Part shown: piece after piece, positions 35,853 through 45,403 of the stretch
How positions within the stretch are numbered: position 1 is the stretch's first letter
Layout: each line of letters begins with the position of its first letter
NCBI GenBank assembly: GCA_963712995.1
Contig: CAVQKH010000026.1
Coordinates: 186,001 to 250,000, forward strand
Length of the DNA: 64,000 bases
Direction of reading: 5' to 3'
DNA from: GCA-003244245 sp963712995
Lineage (GTDB): Bacteria; Actinomycetota; Actinomycetes; Mycobacteriales; Pseudonocardiaceae
Program-made: the position numbers and the translations under genes
The notes under the pieces: model-generated
Told to the model about the DNA's origin: nothing
Seen by the model: the letters and a program-made list of their open reading frames with translations, nothing else
Databases searched by the model: none

Positions 35853-36141
35853 GTGTTCCCTCGCCGCCCGGAACCATATTCATCGATACCAACATCCTGA
35901 TCTACTCACATCGGGACTCGGTGTCCTGAGCACTCAGGGTATTGCAAGAGTTCTACAGCGCCTGCGGCCGGCACTGACGCCGAAGCAGGCGCGTCAGGTG
36001 GTGCAGGACTACAGCGAGTGGTGCCGCGTCGACACCGATCCGCTGCTCATCATCTCCGCCAGCCACCAGTCTGAGCAGCATTCGATCAACTTCTGGGATG
36101 CGCTGATCATCGAGGCGGCGCTGCGTATCGGGGGCCGCTGA
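35853..36141 (+). pseudogene. PIN-domain (VapC-like) toxin, broken
   Basis: The PIN start TIFIDTNILIYSHRDSVS is readable in one frame and ends at a stop. The rest (LRPALTPKQARQVVQDY, VDTDPLLIISASHQSEQHSINFWDALIIEAALRI) follows in another frame with the middle missing. Acidic residues of the first and last motifs survive on separate pieces, so no toxin can be made. Confidence 0.8.
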
Positions 36142-36288
36142 GTGCGCAACCCGTTCGCTTCCGAGTAGGCGCGTTGTCAGAGCAAGTGTGGACGGGCGGG
36201 GATGTGGACGTTTGGGCAGCCCGGCACGGGTCATTTTGTCGGTCAAGGCTGCTATGCATTGCGCACGACCGATGGCTGGAGGTAGTTC

Positions 36289-36636
36289 ATGATCCACAAC
36301 ACGGCGGCGGGCGTCGAAGCCTACGTCGCCGACCTGCAATCTACGCTGACCACTCCGCTCGACCGCGAGTGCCTGGTCTGCTACCTGCTCCGCATGGTCG
36401 GCGAGTTCGGGTGCAACGGGACACACCGATGGACCGAGCGCTGGCGCGAGGTGAGTGCTCCCCGGGCGACCGCACTGCTGCGGAGGCTGGCAAACCGCGG
36501 CGGTTGCTGTTGCGACTGTGAGGTACTCATGAACGTCTATCCCGAGCGGCTTCCTGAGAACGACTCAGCGCCGCTACCCGGCTGCGCCGGTGTCTCGCGG
36601 CAAGGTTCCACAGCACCGTGCAAGAGCGTGCCGTGA
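36289..36636 (+). CDS. DUF2695-family protein
   Basis: A 115-residue protein with the DUF2695 pattern ECLVCYLLRMVGEFGCNGTHRWTERWR followed by LANRGGCCCDCEVLMNVY. Several conserved Cys may bind metal. A good GGAGG lies before ATG. Function is unknown. Confidence 0.75.
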   Translation: MIHNTAAGVEAYVADLQSTLTTPLDRECLVCYLLRMVGEFGCNGTHRWTERWREVSAPRATALLRRLANRGGCCCDCEVLMNVYPERLPENDSAPLPGCAGVSRQGSTAPCKSVP

Positions 36637-36655
36637 AGCGTGAATCCCGGAACCC

Positions 36656-36700
36656 ATGACCCTGGGATTCATGACGCTGGGATTCACGACGCTGGGATTC
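36656..36700. repeat. Three 15-bp tandem repeats
   Basis: Units ATGACCCTGGGATTC, ATGACGCTGGGATTC and ACGACGCTGGGATTC run from 36656 to 36700. A reverse copy (CGTGAATCCC, 36639-36648) just upstream allows hairpins with the later units. It lies after the DUF2695 stop and may terminate transcription. Confidence 0.7.
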
Positions 36701-36730
36701 ACGGCAGGCACAGCCGGGGCGCAAACTAAA

Positions 36731-36791
36731 GATCACGGTTTGGGTGCCTCAGGTGACAAATCATGTCCCCTATGGCACACAAAATGTGATC
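36731..36791. repeat. Palindromic element C at the DUF559 gene end
   Basis: Imperfect arms 36731-36748 and 36774-36791 (three mismatches). The stop of the DUF559 gene lies in the right arm. It is related to element D at 37767-37829: both start GATCACGGTTT and share an inner GACA...ATGTC. Confidence 0.65.
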
Positions 36792-37683
36792 ATGACCGTA
36801 GCGCCGCTCTGATCTGCGCCACCACCACCTGCGGGCGGGATGTCAGGTCGTGCCAGGTGAAGCGCAGCACGGTCCAACCCGCCAGTACCAGCGCGTTCTG
36901 CCTGCGCCGGTCATGCGCGAACCGTCCGATGTCGGAATGCCACGCCCAGCCATCAACCTCGATGGCCAGCCCGCACTCCTCGAAAGCGACGTCGATCCAG
37001 TACTCGAGCCCGGATAGCACCACCCGGTGGTTGGTCACCCAGCCCTCGATCCGGGCTCCCCGGAGCAGCCGGTGCAGGACCCGCTCGGCGTGCGAGCACG
37101 CCCCGTCCGCCGCCTGCCGCAGCACCCGCCCCAGCCACGGCGTCCCGTGCCGGCCGAACGATCGGCAGTACGCGGCATGCAGCTGGCCGAACGACACTCG
37201 TCGCTGCAGCGCACGATCCACCAATGGTCGCCCGGAGTCATTGCCCAGCGCAGCCGCCGCGTCCAGGACGGTCAGCGGCAACGCTGTCACCGGCAGCCCG
37301 CGCAACACCACCAGATCCACCGGGTCGAGGTTGCGCCGACGCAGCACCACAGCCGGCGGGCAGCGGCGAGACCTCGTCCTGGGCACAGTCACCTCGGCGG
37401 CACCAGGCGCCCAGTCCCGCAGCTGCCACCACCAGGCGGCCGTCAACCCGCTCGCCACAGCCCCCGGACCGGCCCAGACCACCGCCGCCCGCACGCTGGC
37501 CTGCTGGTCAGGCATCCGTCGCCCGACCAGGTAGACACCCGGATGCAGCTTGGTCCACTGCCCGGTGCGGACCCGGTGTCGCACCTGCCGAAGCGTCAGT
37601 CCACCGCGCGTTGCCTCATCAAGCGTGAGCACCCCGTCGCGGGAATCCGCAAGTTCCTCGATCACCACAAGCACGAGCATCAT
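36790..37683 (-). CDS. AbiEi-like / DUF559 endonuclease-fold protein
   Basis: About 297 residues. The N-terminal part resembles the AbiEi winged-helix type (ADSRDGVLTLDEATRGGLTLRQVRHRVRTGQWTKLHPGVYLVG). The C-terminal 100 residues are a DUF559/Vsr-like nuclease fold with LEYWIDVAFEECGLAIEVDGWAWH and a later HDRRRQNALVLAGWTVLRFTW. ATG at 37683 is chosen because the upstream frame runs through a palindromic element. Such proteins are abundant in actinobacteria, mostly as lone genes without the AbiEii toxin, and none is seen here. Confidence 0.75.
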   Translation of the reverse strand: MMLVLVVIEELADSRDGVLTLDEATRGGLTLRQVRHRVRTGQWTKLHPGVYLVGRRMPDQQASVRAAVVWAGPGAVASGLTAAWWWQLRDWAPGAAEVTVPRTRSRRCPPAVVLRRRNLDPVDLVVLRGLPVTALPLTVLDAAAALGNDSGRPLVDRALQRRVSFGQLHAAYCRSFGRHGTPWLGRVLRQAADGACSHAERVLHRLLRGARIEGWVTNHRVVLSGLEYWIDVAFEECGLAIEVDGWAWHSDIGRFAHDRRRQNALVLAGWTVLRFTWHDLTSRPQVVVAQIRAALRS

Positions 37684-37766
37684 CGAACGGGCGACACCAG
37701 GGACGTCAGGAGCACGCGGGCTGTGGATAGCACCCCCTGGTGTGGACAACCTCTCCGCTAGCCCAT

Positions 37767-37829
37767 TGATCACGGTTTGTGTACCAAGAACGACACGAGA
37801 TGTCACTCTTGGCACACAAACCGTGATCA
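37767..37829. repeat. Palindromic element D between the DUF559 gene and birA
   Basis: Arms 37767-37789 and 37807-37829 are 23 bp with one mismatch around a 17-base loop. It is the better-kept member of the pair that flanks the DUF559 gene. It lies just after the true birA stop (37845, minus strand), so it could also terminate birA. Confidence 0.7.
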
Positions 37830-37844
37830 GAAAGCGTCCCCGCG

Positions 37845-38673
37845 CTACTGGTGGGCTATCCGGACGTGCGTCACGTCACCGACCGACAGCGCACGGCGCT
37901 GCCCGTCTGACACGACCACCAGCCGGCCCTCGGAGTCGACGTCTACCGCGCGTGCCGATCAGGTCCGGCTTGCCTGGTAGCTCCACTCGAACCTGCTCGC
38001 CCAGGGTTGCGCAGTGGTGCTGGTAGGCCTCCCGCAGACCGGAGGAGATCGGGTCACCCTCGTGCTCGCACCACTGCCGCAGCTCGCTGTCCAGCTCACG
38101 TAACAGAGCTCGCAGCAACGGGTCGCGGTCGGTGCACGCGGCCTGCTCGATGGCCAGCGAGGTGGCCTCAGGCCCTGGCAGCTCGTCCGGGCGCAGCGTC
38201 ACGTTGAGCCCGATGCCCACGACCACCGCTGGACCCGCCGGGACCACCTCGGCCAGGATCCCGGCCGCCTTGCGCCGGTGGGCGCCCAGCAGCAGGTCGT
38301 TGGGCCATTTCAACGCTGTGGGCAGCTCGGCCAGCGTGCTGACGGCCCGGCACAGCGCCACGCCGGCCAGCAGCGGTAGCCAGCTCCAGCGGAGCTGCGG
38401 CACGCCGGTGGGCCGCAGCAGCACCGACAGCGCCAGCCCCGATCGGGCCGGGGCCACCCAATCACGCCCGGCCCGGCCCCGCCCGGCGCTCTGGTGCTCG
38501 GCGACTAGCACGGTCCGATCCGGCGCGCCCTGCCGGGCCGCGGCGGCCAGCGCGGTGTTCGTCGAGGGCACCGACTCGACGACCTCCAGCGCGGCATAGG
38601 GTCCTCCCGGCACCAGCAAAGCCGCTCGCAGTGCGTCCTCCTGCAGCGGAGGTCGCTCGAGATCGGACCACAT
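37845..38673 (-). CDS. birA: Biotin-protein ligase, frameshifted near the C-terminus
   Basis: BirA attaches biotin to acyl-CoA carboxylase biotin carrier domains; accD5 and accE follow divergently. The catalytic core is intact: STNTAL, biotin loop HQSAGRGRAGRDW, LKWPNDLL and KAAGILAE. At about 37946-37953 the frame slips. As written it ends at 37876 with an Arg-rich tail. Removing one base gives RVDVDSEGRLVVVSDGQRRALSVGDVTHV and a stop at 37845, the normal C-terminal SH3-like domain. Since BirA is normally essential, sequence error is likely. No N-terminal HTH is present. Confidence 0.88.
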
Positions 38674-38706
38674 GATCTCCAGACACTACCTCTAGGGTCG
38701 GCGGCC

Positions 38707-40296
38707 ATGGAGCCGGACATCCACACCACCGCGGGCAAGCTCGCCGATCTGGCGCGCCGCCGGGAGAACGCGACGGGATCCGCCCGCGCGGCGGCACGCC
38801 AGCACCCCAAGGGCCGCAAGACCGCCCGGGAGCGGATCGAGGTGCTGCTGGATCCCGGATCGTTCGTCGAGCTCGACGAGCTGGCCCGGCACCGCGCCAC
38901 CACCTTCGGGCAGGAGGCCAACCGGCCCGCCGGCGACGGCGTGGTCACCGGCTACGGCACCGTCGATGGCCGCCCGGTGTGCGTGTTCAGCCAGGACGCA
39001 TCGGTCTTCGGTGGCAGCCTCGGCGAGGTGTACGGCGAGAAGATCATCAAGGTGATGGACCTGGCGATGCGGACCGGATGCCCGATCATCGGGATCAACG
39101 AGGGCGGCGGCGCCCGGATCCAGGAGGGTGTGGTCTCGCTGGCGCTCTACGGCGAGATCTTTCGGCGCAACACGCACGCCTCCGGGGTGATCCCGCAGAT
39201 CTCGCTGATCATGGGCTCGTGCGCGGGCGGGCACGTCTACTCCCCCGCGCTGACCGACTTCACCGTGATGGTCGACCAGACCTCGGCCATGTTCATCACC
39301 GGCCCGGATGTGATCAAGACGGTGACCGGTGAAGATGTCGGGTTCGAGGAGCTCGGCGGCGGGCGCACGCACAACACCAAGTCCGGCAATGCGCACTACC
39401 TCGGCACCGACGAGGACGACGCGCTGGCCTACGTCAAGGAGCTGCTGTCGTTCCTGCCCTCGAACAACCTCTCCGAGCCGCCGGTGTTCGACGCCCCCGA
39501 TCCGACCCACGGACCGGCGATCGACACCCTCACCGACTCCGACCGGGAACTGGACACCCTCATCCCGGACTCGGCGAAGGCGCCCTACGACATCCACGAA
39601 GTGATCACCCGCGTCGTCGACGAGGGAGAGTTTCTGGAGGTGCACGAACTGTTCGCGCCGAACATCGTCGTCGGCTTCGGCCGCATCGAGGGTCGCAGTG
39701 TGGGTGTGGTGGCCAACCAACCCACCCAGTTGGCCGGCTGCCTGGACATCGACGCCAGCGAGAAGGCCGCCCGGTTCGTGCGGACCTGCGACGCGTTCAA
39801 CGTGCCGGTGCTCACCTTCGTCGATGTGCCCGGCTTCCTGCCCGGCACCGGTCAGGAGTGGAACGGCATCATCCGCCGCGGTGCCAAACTGATCTACGCC
39901 TACGCCGAGGCCACCGTGCCCACGGTCACCGTGATCACCCGCAAGGCCTACGGCGGCGCCTACGACGTGATGGGCTCCAAACACCTCGGCGCGGACATCA
40001 ACCTGGCCTGGCCCAGCGCGCAGATCGCCGTGATGGGTGCCTCCGGCGCGGCGAACATCCTGCACCGCAAGGAACTCGCCGCCGCTACGGCCGGCGAGGT
40101 CGAGGCGCTGCGGGCCCAGCGCCAGCAGGAATACGAGGACACCCTGCTCAACCCCTACGTCGCCGCCGACCGCGGCTACCTCGACGCTGTGATCCCACCC
40201 AGCCACACCCGTTCCCACATAGCCCGCGCTCTACGCATGCTCAAAGACAAGCGCCAGACCCTGCCGCCGAAAAAGCACGGCAACATCCCCTTGTGA
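38707..40296 (+). CDS. accD5: Acyl-CoA carboxylase beta (carboxyltransferase) subunit
   Basis: A 529-residue carboxyltransferase of the AccD5/PccB type that transfers CO2 from biotin to propionyl- or acetyl-CoA. Oxyanion-hole segments are seen in both halves: NEGGGARIQEGVVSL and SCAGGHVYSPAL, then RKAYGGAYDVMG and GASGAANILHRKEL. Position matches Rv3280, upstream of the epsilon subunit and maf. Confidence 0.95.
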   Translation: MEPDIHTTAGKLADLARRRENATGSARAAARQHPKGRKTARERIEVLLDPGSFVELDELARHRATTFGQEANRPAGDGVVTGYGTVDGRPVCVFSQDASVFGGSLGEVYGEKIIKVMDLAMRTGCPIIGINEGGGARIQEGVVSLALYGEIFRRNTHASGVIPQISLIMGSCAGGHVYSPALTDFTVMVDQTSAMFITGPDVIKTVTGEDVGFEELGGGRTHNTKSGNAHYLGTDEDDALAYVKELLSFLPSNNLSEPPVFDAPDPTHGPAIDTLTDSDRELDTLIPDSAKAPYDIHEVITRVVDEGEFLEVHELFAPNIVVGFGRIEGRSVGVVANQPTQLAGCLDIDASEKAARFVRTCDAFNVPVLTFVDVPGFLPGTGQEWNGIIRRGAKLIYAYAEATVPTVTVITRKAYGGAYDVMGSKHLGADINLAWPSAQIAVMGASGAANILHRKELAAATAGEVEALRAQRQQEYEDTLLNPYVAADRGYLDAVIPPSHTRSHIARALRMLKDKRQTLPPKKHGNIPL

Positions 40297-40328
40297 GCGC
40301 GTAACGGTGTGCCAACACCGAATGCCAC

Positions 40329-40541
40329 TCACGAGTGCTGCAGCGGCTTCTCTGTCACCCACTGATGCGCAGTAGCCACTCGGTCCTTCAGCACCGCCAG
40401 CACCTCACCGAGGCCCTCATGATCCATGTAGTCGGTCTCGGTGATCGATGTCGCGTGCGTGCCGACCTGTTGGGCCAGCCCGCTGATTTCGTTGAGCGCC
40501 GCGACGATGTGCTGGGTCTCGGTCAGTTTGAGGTCACACAT
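40329..40541 (-). CDS. Small hypothetical protein
   Basis: A 70-residue, probably helical protein (LTETQHIVAALNEISGLAQQVGTHATSITETDYMDHEGLGEVLAVLKDRVATAHQW) read against the acc operon. Start ATG 40541. It has no family I recognise; the coherent amphipathic composition argues for a real gene. Confidence 0.5.
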   Translation of the reverse strand: MCDLKLTETQHIVAALNEISGLAQQVGTHATSITETDYMDHEGLGEVLAVLKDRVATAHQWVTEKPLQHS

Positions 40542-40601
40542 GCCCCACACGCTACAGGTATAAGGTCGGATGCCCTCAGCCTCAGATGGAGTCTGGCACC
40601 G

Positions 40602-40859
40602 ATGAGCGAACCCAGAACCGGGCCACCAGCACCGGAGATCCACCTCGTGCGGGGTGAGCCGTCTGACGAGGAGCTCGCCGCACTGATCGCCGTGCTCGCC
40701 GGGTTGGCGGGAGCTGCCGGTGCGCAACCGCCCGGGACGCGCAGCGCGTGGGCCGACCCGGCGCAGCGGCTGCGCACCCCGGTGCGTCCCGGTCCCGGAG
40801 CCTGGCGCGCGCCGGTGGCAGGATCGGCGGTATGGCCACGATCGCGTTCGAGGACCTGA
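40602..40859 (+). CDS. Acyl-CoA carboxylase epsilon subunit
   Basis: An 85-residue AccE-type subunit: IHLVRGEPSDEELAALIAVLAGL is the family signature, followed by SAWADPAQRLRTPVRPGPGAWR. It stabilises the AccA3-AccD5 complex. The 3' end overlaps the MaoC-like gene by 28 bases and its last 15 residues or so are atypical. Confidence 0.85.
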   Translation: MSEPRTGPPAPEIHLVRGEPSDEELAALIAVLAGLAGAAGAQPPGTRSAWADPAQRLRTPVRPGPGAWRAPVAGSAVWPRSRSRT

Positions 40860-41275
40860 GCCCGGGCACTGTGATCGATCTTGGTGAGGCCAAGGTCGAC
40901 CGGGAGGAGATGCTGGCGTTCAACCAGCGGTTCGATCCGCAGCCGTTTCACCTCGACGAGGAGGCCGCGAAGCGCTCGGTGCTCGGCGGGCTGTGCGCGT
41001 CGGGATGGTTCACTGCGTGCCTGTGGATGCGCGCGTACGTGGACACCGTGCTGGCCGATTCCACCTCGCAAGGCTCGCCGGGTGGGCGCGAGATGTCGTG
41101 GCTGGCGCCGGTGTTTCCCGGTGACCTGCTGCGCATGCGGCTGGAGGTGATCGGCGCGCGGCACTCCCGCAGCCGTTCGGGCCTCGGCCTGGTGGAGATC
41201 GTCGGCTCCGTCCACCGCGGTGCGGATTGTGTGTTGCGGATGACGTTCACCGGTATGTTCTCCACCCGTGGCTGA
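40832..41275 (+). CDS. MaoC-like (R)-specific hydratase/dehydratase
   Basis: A 147-residue single hot-dog domain. The MaoC motif FNQRFDPQPFHLDEEAAK holds the catalytic Asp and His and is followed by GLCASGWFTACLWMR. It likely hydrates enoyl-CoA or dehydrates hydroxyacyl-CoA. It overlaps accE and maf, so the group is one operon. Confidence 0.85.
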   Translation: MATIAFEDLSPGTVIDLGEAKVDREEMLAFNQRFDPQPFHLDEEAAKRSVLGGLCASGWFTACLWMRAYVDTVLADSTSQGSPGGREMSWLAPVFPGDLLRMRLEVIGARHSRSRSGLGLVEIVGSVHRGADCVLRMTFTGMFSTRG

Positions 41276-41894
41276 CCGTCGCCTCGTCCTCGCGTCGGCT
41301 TCCGGAGGCCGGCTCGGCGTGCTCCGCGGCGCCGGGATCGAACCAGTGGTGCGGGTATCCGGAGTGGATGAGGATGCGCTGACCACCACGCTTGCCGCAG
41401 CGTCGCCCACCAAGCTGGTCACCGCACTGGCCTGGGCGAAGGCCGATGCGGTCGCGGCGGAGGTCGCCCTCGAGCACCCCGACGCGGTGATCGTCGGGTG
41501 TGACTCGATGCTGCACATCGATAGCGAACTGGCCGGCAAACCCGGCTGCGCCGACGTCGCGGTGCGGCGCTGGCAGGCGATGGCCGGCGGCACCGGCGAG
41601 TTGCTCACCGGGCACGCCGTGGTGCGCCTCGACGCCGGTGTGCGCACCGCGACCGCCAGCGCTGCGCACGCCACGGTCATCCGGTTCGGCACCCCGTCAC
41701 AGGAGGAGATCGAGGCTTACGTCGGCACCGGGGAACCGTTGCGGGTGGCCGGCGGGTTCACCCTGGACGGCCGGGGTGGCTGGTTCGTCGAGGGGATCGA
41801 CGGCGACCCGTCCAGCGTCATCGGCATCAGCCTGCCACTGACCCGGCGCCTGCTCGCCGAGGTCGGGATCTCCGTGGTATCGCTGTGGTCATGA
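41268..41894 (+). CDS. maf: Maf-family nucleotide pyrophosphatase
   Basis: A 208-residue Maf protein that hydrolyses non-canonical nucleoside triphosphates and restrains septation. It shows the SAS-x-x-R start (LASASGGR), KADAVA, the GCDSML and KPGCADVA segments and GGFTLDGRGG near the end. Starts with GTG at 41268. Corresponds to Rv3282. Confidence 0.9.
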   Translation: MADRRLVLASASGGRLGVLRGAGIEPVVRVSGVDEDALTTTLAAASPTKLVTALAWAKADAVAAEVALEHPDAVIVGCDSMLHIDSELAGKPGCADVAVRRWQAMAGGTGELLTGHAVVRLDAGVRTATASAAHATVIRFGTPSQEEIEAYVGTGEPLRVAGGFTLDGRGGWFVEGIDGDPSSVIGISLPLTRRLLAEVGISVVSLWS

Positions 41895-41953
41895 TCGGTG
41901 CCGCTACCCGATCCGGCCCAGCCCGCCGAACAGATACACCTCGGTCGGGGTGC

Positions 41954-44355
41954 CTACAGCTTGGCCAGGGGGACGCCGCCGATGAGCATCAGCCGGATCG
42001 TCCCCGATGTGCCGAAGTCGATGGTGGCGGTGGCCCGGGGGCCGCTGCCGTCGGTGGCGACCACGGTGCCCAAGCCGTACTTGTCGTGCGTGACCCGGTC
42101 GCCGACGTTCAGCGACAGCGACGGTGTGTTCTGCCAGCCCTGGAACGAGGTGGAGCGCAGGCCGCGGGCCGCCACCCCGGCTTGCGCCGAATCCGCCACC
42201 GGTGACATCAAAACCAGCGAATCACGACGGCCGAAGACCGTGCGCTCGACCGGACCGGCGCGGCCGGGCTCCTCACGTCGCCAGCACACCAGCGACTCGG
42301 GCACATCGGCCAGGAAACGCGACGCCGGGTTGCTCATCGGCGAGCCCCACGCGGAGCGGCTGACCGCCCTGGACAGGTAGAGCCGCTGCTTGGCCCTGGT
42401 CAGCCCGACGTAGGCGAGCCGGCGTTCCTCAGCCAGCTCGGTCGGGTCGCCCAGCGCGCGCAGATGCGGGAACAACCCGTCCTCCCAGCCGGTGAGGAAC
42501 ACCACCGGGAACTCCAGACCCTTGGCGGTGTGCAGGGTCATCAAGGTCACCACACCACCGGATTCCGTGCCGTCGTCATCGGGGATCTGGTCGGCGTCAG
42601 CGACCAGCGCCACCCGTTCCAGGAACGCCGCGAGCGAGCCCGGCTGTGCTAGATCAAGGTCTTGGGTTAATCAAGGTCTTGGACGCCGCCGTCCTGCACC
42701 GGAACCACCGGAACCTCGGTGGCGAACTCCCGCGCCACCGTCACCAACTCGGTGAGGTTGTCCAGCCGGGAGCCATCCTGCGGATCGTCCGAGGCGTCCA
42801 ACTCGGCCCGGTAGCCGGTGCGCTCCAGCACCGCCTCGAGAATCTCCGCGACCTCCGCACCAGCCACCACCTTGGCCCGCAACTCATCCATCAACACCAC
42901 GAACACCGTGATCGCATTGCGGGACCGCGGGTTGAGCAACGGGATGTCCTGGCCGGCCGCGGCCGCCCGCAGCGCCGCCGCGAAGGAGATCCGTTCCCGC
43001 TCGGCGTAGGTGGCCACCACGGCCTCCGCACGGTCCCCGATCCCGCGGCGGGGAGTGTTGAGGATCCGGCGCAGGGACACGGTGTCCTCTGGGTTGTCCA
43101 GCACCCGCAGGTAGGCCAGCGCGTCCCGGACCTCCTTGCGCTCGTAGAAGCGCACCCCGCCGACCACCTTGTAGGGCAGCCCGAGCCGGATGAACACCTC
43201 CTCGAAGACCCGGGAGGAGTTGTTGGTCCGGTAGAACACCGCCATGTCTCCGAACCGGGCCTGACCGCCGTCGACCAGCCGGTCGATCTCCGAGGCGACG
43301 AACGCGGCCTCGTCATGCTCGTTGTCGGCGACGTAACCGACGATCGGCTCACCGTCCCCGGCGGCCGACCACAACCGCTTGTCCCGGCGGCCCGGGTTGC
43401 GGGAGATCACCGCGTTGGCGGCGGACAGGATGGTCTGGGTGGACCGGTAGTTCTGCTCCAGCAGGATCGTCCGGGCGTTCGGGAAATCCCGCTCGAACTC
43501 CTCGATGTTGCGGATCGTGGCGCCCCGGAAGGCATAGATGGACTGATCGGCATCCCCTACCACGCACAGCTCGGCGGGTTCCGCGGTCTCCGGACCCACC
43601 AGCTGGTACACCAGCTCGTACTGCGCGTGGTTGGTGTCCTGGTACTCGTCGACCAGGATGTGCCGGAACCGACGCCGGTAATGCTCGGCGACGTCGGGAA
43701 GGGTCTGCAGCAACTCGACGGTCCTCATGATCAGATCGTCGAAGTCCACCGCGTTCGAGGCGCCCAGCCGCCGCTGGTAGGCGGCATAGACCTCGGCCAC
43801 CCGGCGTTGGAGATCATCGCCCGCCGCACCGGCGGCCGCACCGGCGTCGACCAGGTCGTTCTTCAGGTTGGAGATCTTCGCCGCCAGCGTCCGGGCCGGG
43901 TAGCGCTTCGGGTCCAGGTCCAGGTCGCGGGCCACCATGGTGATCAGGCGGCGGGTGTCGTCGGCGTCGTAGATGGAGAAGTTCGAGTTCAGCCCGGACA
44001 GGTGCGCGGCCTCCCGGCGCAGAATCCGCACGCACATCGAGTGGAACGTCGACACCCACATCACCGTGGCGCGCCCACCGACCAGCGCGGCGACCCGCTC
44101 CCGCATCTCGGCCGCAGCCTTGTTCGTGAAGGTGATCGCCAGCACCTGCCCGGGTGTGACGCCGCGGTGAGCGAGCAGGTAGGCGATGCGGTGGGCCAGC
44201 ACCCGGGTCTTGCCGGACCCGGCCCCCGCGACGATGAGCAGCGGGGAGCCGGCATGTTCCACCGCCGCAGCTTGCTGCGGGTTGAGTCCGGCGAGCAGAT
44301 CCTGCGGCGAGGCGGTATCGGTCGGGGGGCCCGCGGGGGCAACGGAGGCACTCAT
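41954..44355 (-). CDS. pcrA: UvrD/PcrA-type DNA helicase, disrupted by a 17-bp insertion
   Basis: A superfamily 1A helicase for nucleotide-excision repair and removal of RecA. Start ATG 44355. The first part has the Q-motif (LNPQQAAAV), Walker A AGAGSGKTR, Walker B VDEYQDTN, GDADQSIYAFRGA and QNYRS. It stops at 42667. Motifs V and VI (TLHTAKGLEFPVVFLTGWEDG, EERRLAYVGLTRAK) lie in a separate frame downstream to 41954. The break is a 13-bp direct repeat with 17-bp period (42652-42664 and 42669-42681); removing 17 bp restores DGGVQDLDLAQPGSLAAFLERVALV. As written the helicase cannot work. Confidence 0.88.
42652..42681. repeat. 17-bp-period duplication that breaks pcrA
   Basis: ATCAAGGTCTTGG occurs at 42652 and 42669, separated by GTTA. 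The extra 17 bases add an in-frame TAA and shift the frame. Unlike the other breaks in this window it is not a one-base change. Confidence 0.8.
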
Positions 44356-44542
44356 CGTGGCGACCACGGTACCGGGGGACACCGTCAAGCTTGGACTCCG
44401 CTGCGGCCACTCTCCCCGAAAGCGGGTGGACGGCGCAGCAGGCGCCATGGCAGACTCCGTGACGTGCAGTGTTGTGCTCATCGCTTTTTCTACGGGTACC
44501 GGATCCGGTGCCCGTGATGGTGTGACGCACACGACCATGACG

Positions 44543-44571
44543 ACGCCCCGGAGTCCACGGACCCGGGGCGT
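44543..44571 (+). terminator. Hairpin in the chorismate mutase leader
   Basis: A 9-bp GC stem (44543-44551 and 44563-44571) with an 11-base loop lies 53 bases before the chorismate mutase start, in the gap between it and the divergent pcrA. It may be an attenuator or a terminator of antisense transcripts; no leader peptide with Phe or Trp codons is evident. Confidence 0.4.
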
Positions 44572-44624
44572 TGTTGCTGCCAGGGAACGCGGGCTCCGAG
44601 ATGAGGATTAAGGAGACCACCAAG

Positions 44625-44918
44625 ATGTCCCCACATGCGACCAGCGAGGCAGCACCCCCGGCTCAGGACGGTTCCGTCCCCGACCTCACCGCACTCCGCA
44701 CCGAGATCGACTACCTCGACGCGGAGATCCTGCGGCTGGTGCAGCGACGCACCGCGGTATCCCAGACGATCGGCCAGGTCCGCCGGGCCGCCGGCGGCCC
44801 GCGGGTGGTGCACGGCCGTGAGATGGCCGTGCTCGACCGTTACCGGGCGCTGGGCGCTGAGGGCCGCGAGCTGGCGATGCTGCTGCTGCGGCTGGGGCGC
44901 GGCAAGCTCGGCCGCTGA
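44625..44918 (+). CDS. Chorismate mutase, AroQ type
   Basis: A 97-residue all-helical enzyme that turns chorismate into prephenate for Phe and Tyr synthesis. The CM II pattern is visible: LRTEIDYLDAEILRLVQRRTAVSQTIGQVRRAAG. Position divergent from the helicase matches Rv0948c-Rv0949. ATG at 44625 has AAGGAG at proper distance; ATG at 44601 is the alternative. Confidence 0.9.
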   Translation: MSPHATSEAAPPAQDGSVPDLTALRTEIDYLDAEILRLVQRRTAVSQTIGQVRRAAGGPRVVHGREMAVLDRYRALGAEGRELAMLLLRLGRGKLGR

Positions 44919-44972
44919 GCACCGGCGATCCACTCCGACGCCACCATCGCCTCCCGGTGCCACACTGGCGGC

Positions 44973-45281
44973 ATGGTGCTCGATCTGATTGCTGTCCTCG
45001 CCGCGCTGGCCGGATTGCTGGCCGCGGCAGCCCACGGCGGATACCTGGTGATGCTCGGGTCCGCAGCGAACCGGCGCGCCGGTGGCGAACCGGTCAGCCA
45101 GTACGTGCGCAGCCGGGTTCCGGTGGCCGGGGTCACCCTCGGCGTCGCGCTGCTCGCGCTGCTGCTCACCACCGGTGGCGCCGCTGCGGACATCCTGGCC
45201 ATCCTGGCCGGCGCCGGGAGTGGTGTGGTGGGTTACCAGGCGCTGCAGAGCACCCGGACCCGCTACCGCAGCGGCGGGTGA
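44973..45281 (+). CDS. Small membrane protein
   Basis: A 102-residue protein with three hydrophobic stretches (about 1-28, 50-66 and 70-88) and a basic C-terminus. No family is recognised. It lies between chorismate mutase and the protein kinase. Confidence 0.6.
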   Translation: MVLDLIAVLAALAGLLAAAAHGGYLVMLGSAANRRAGGEPVSQYVRSRVPVAGVTLGVALLALLLTTGGAAADILAILAGAGSGVVGYQALQSTRTRYRSGG

Positions 45282-45403
45282 ACTAGTCGGGCGGGGCACC
45301 GCCCGTCCCGCCGCAGCTACCGGACAGCGACGGGGTAGGCAACGACGGGTTGTGCGCGGGGCGCAGGGCCCTAGCCTGGGGCCGTGGCAAGGAGCGTAGT
45401 CAG

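Noticed and set aside
36790..37683. AbiE toxin-antitoxin system
   Set aside because: The AbiEi-like region is fused to a DUF559 nuclease fold, and no AbiEii nucleotidyltransferase gene is adjacent.
38692..40218. A 508-codon open frame opposite accD5
   Set aside because: Antisense shadow of a clear carboxyltransferase gene.
42646..44517. A 623-codon open frame opposite pcrA
   Set aside because: The composition is that of an antisense shadow; the helicase motifs lie on the minus strand.
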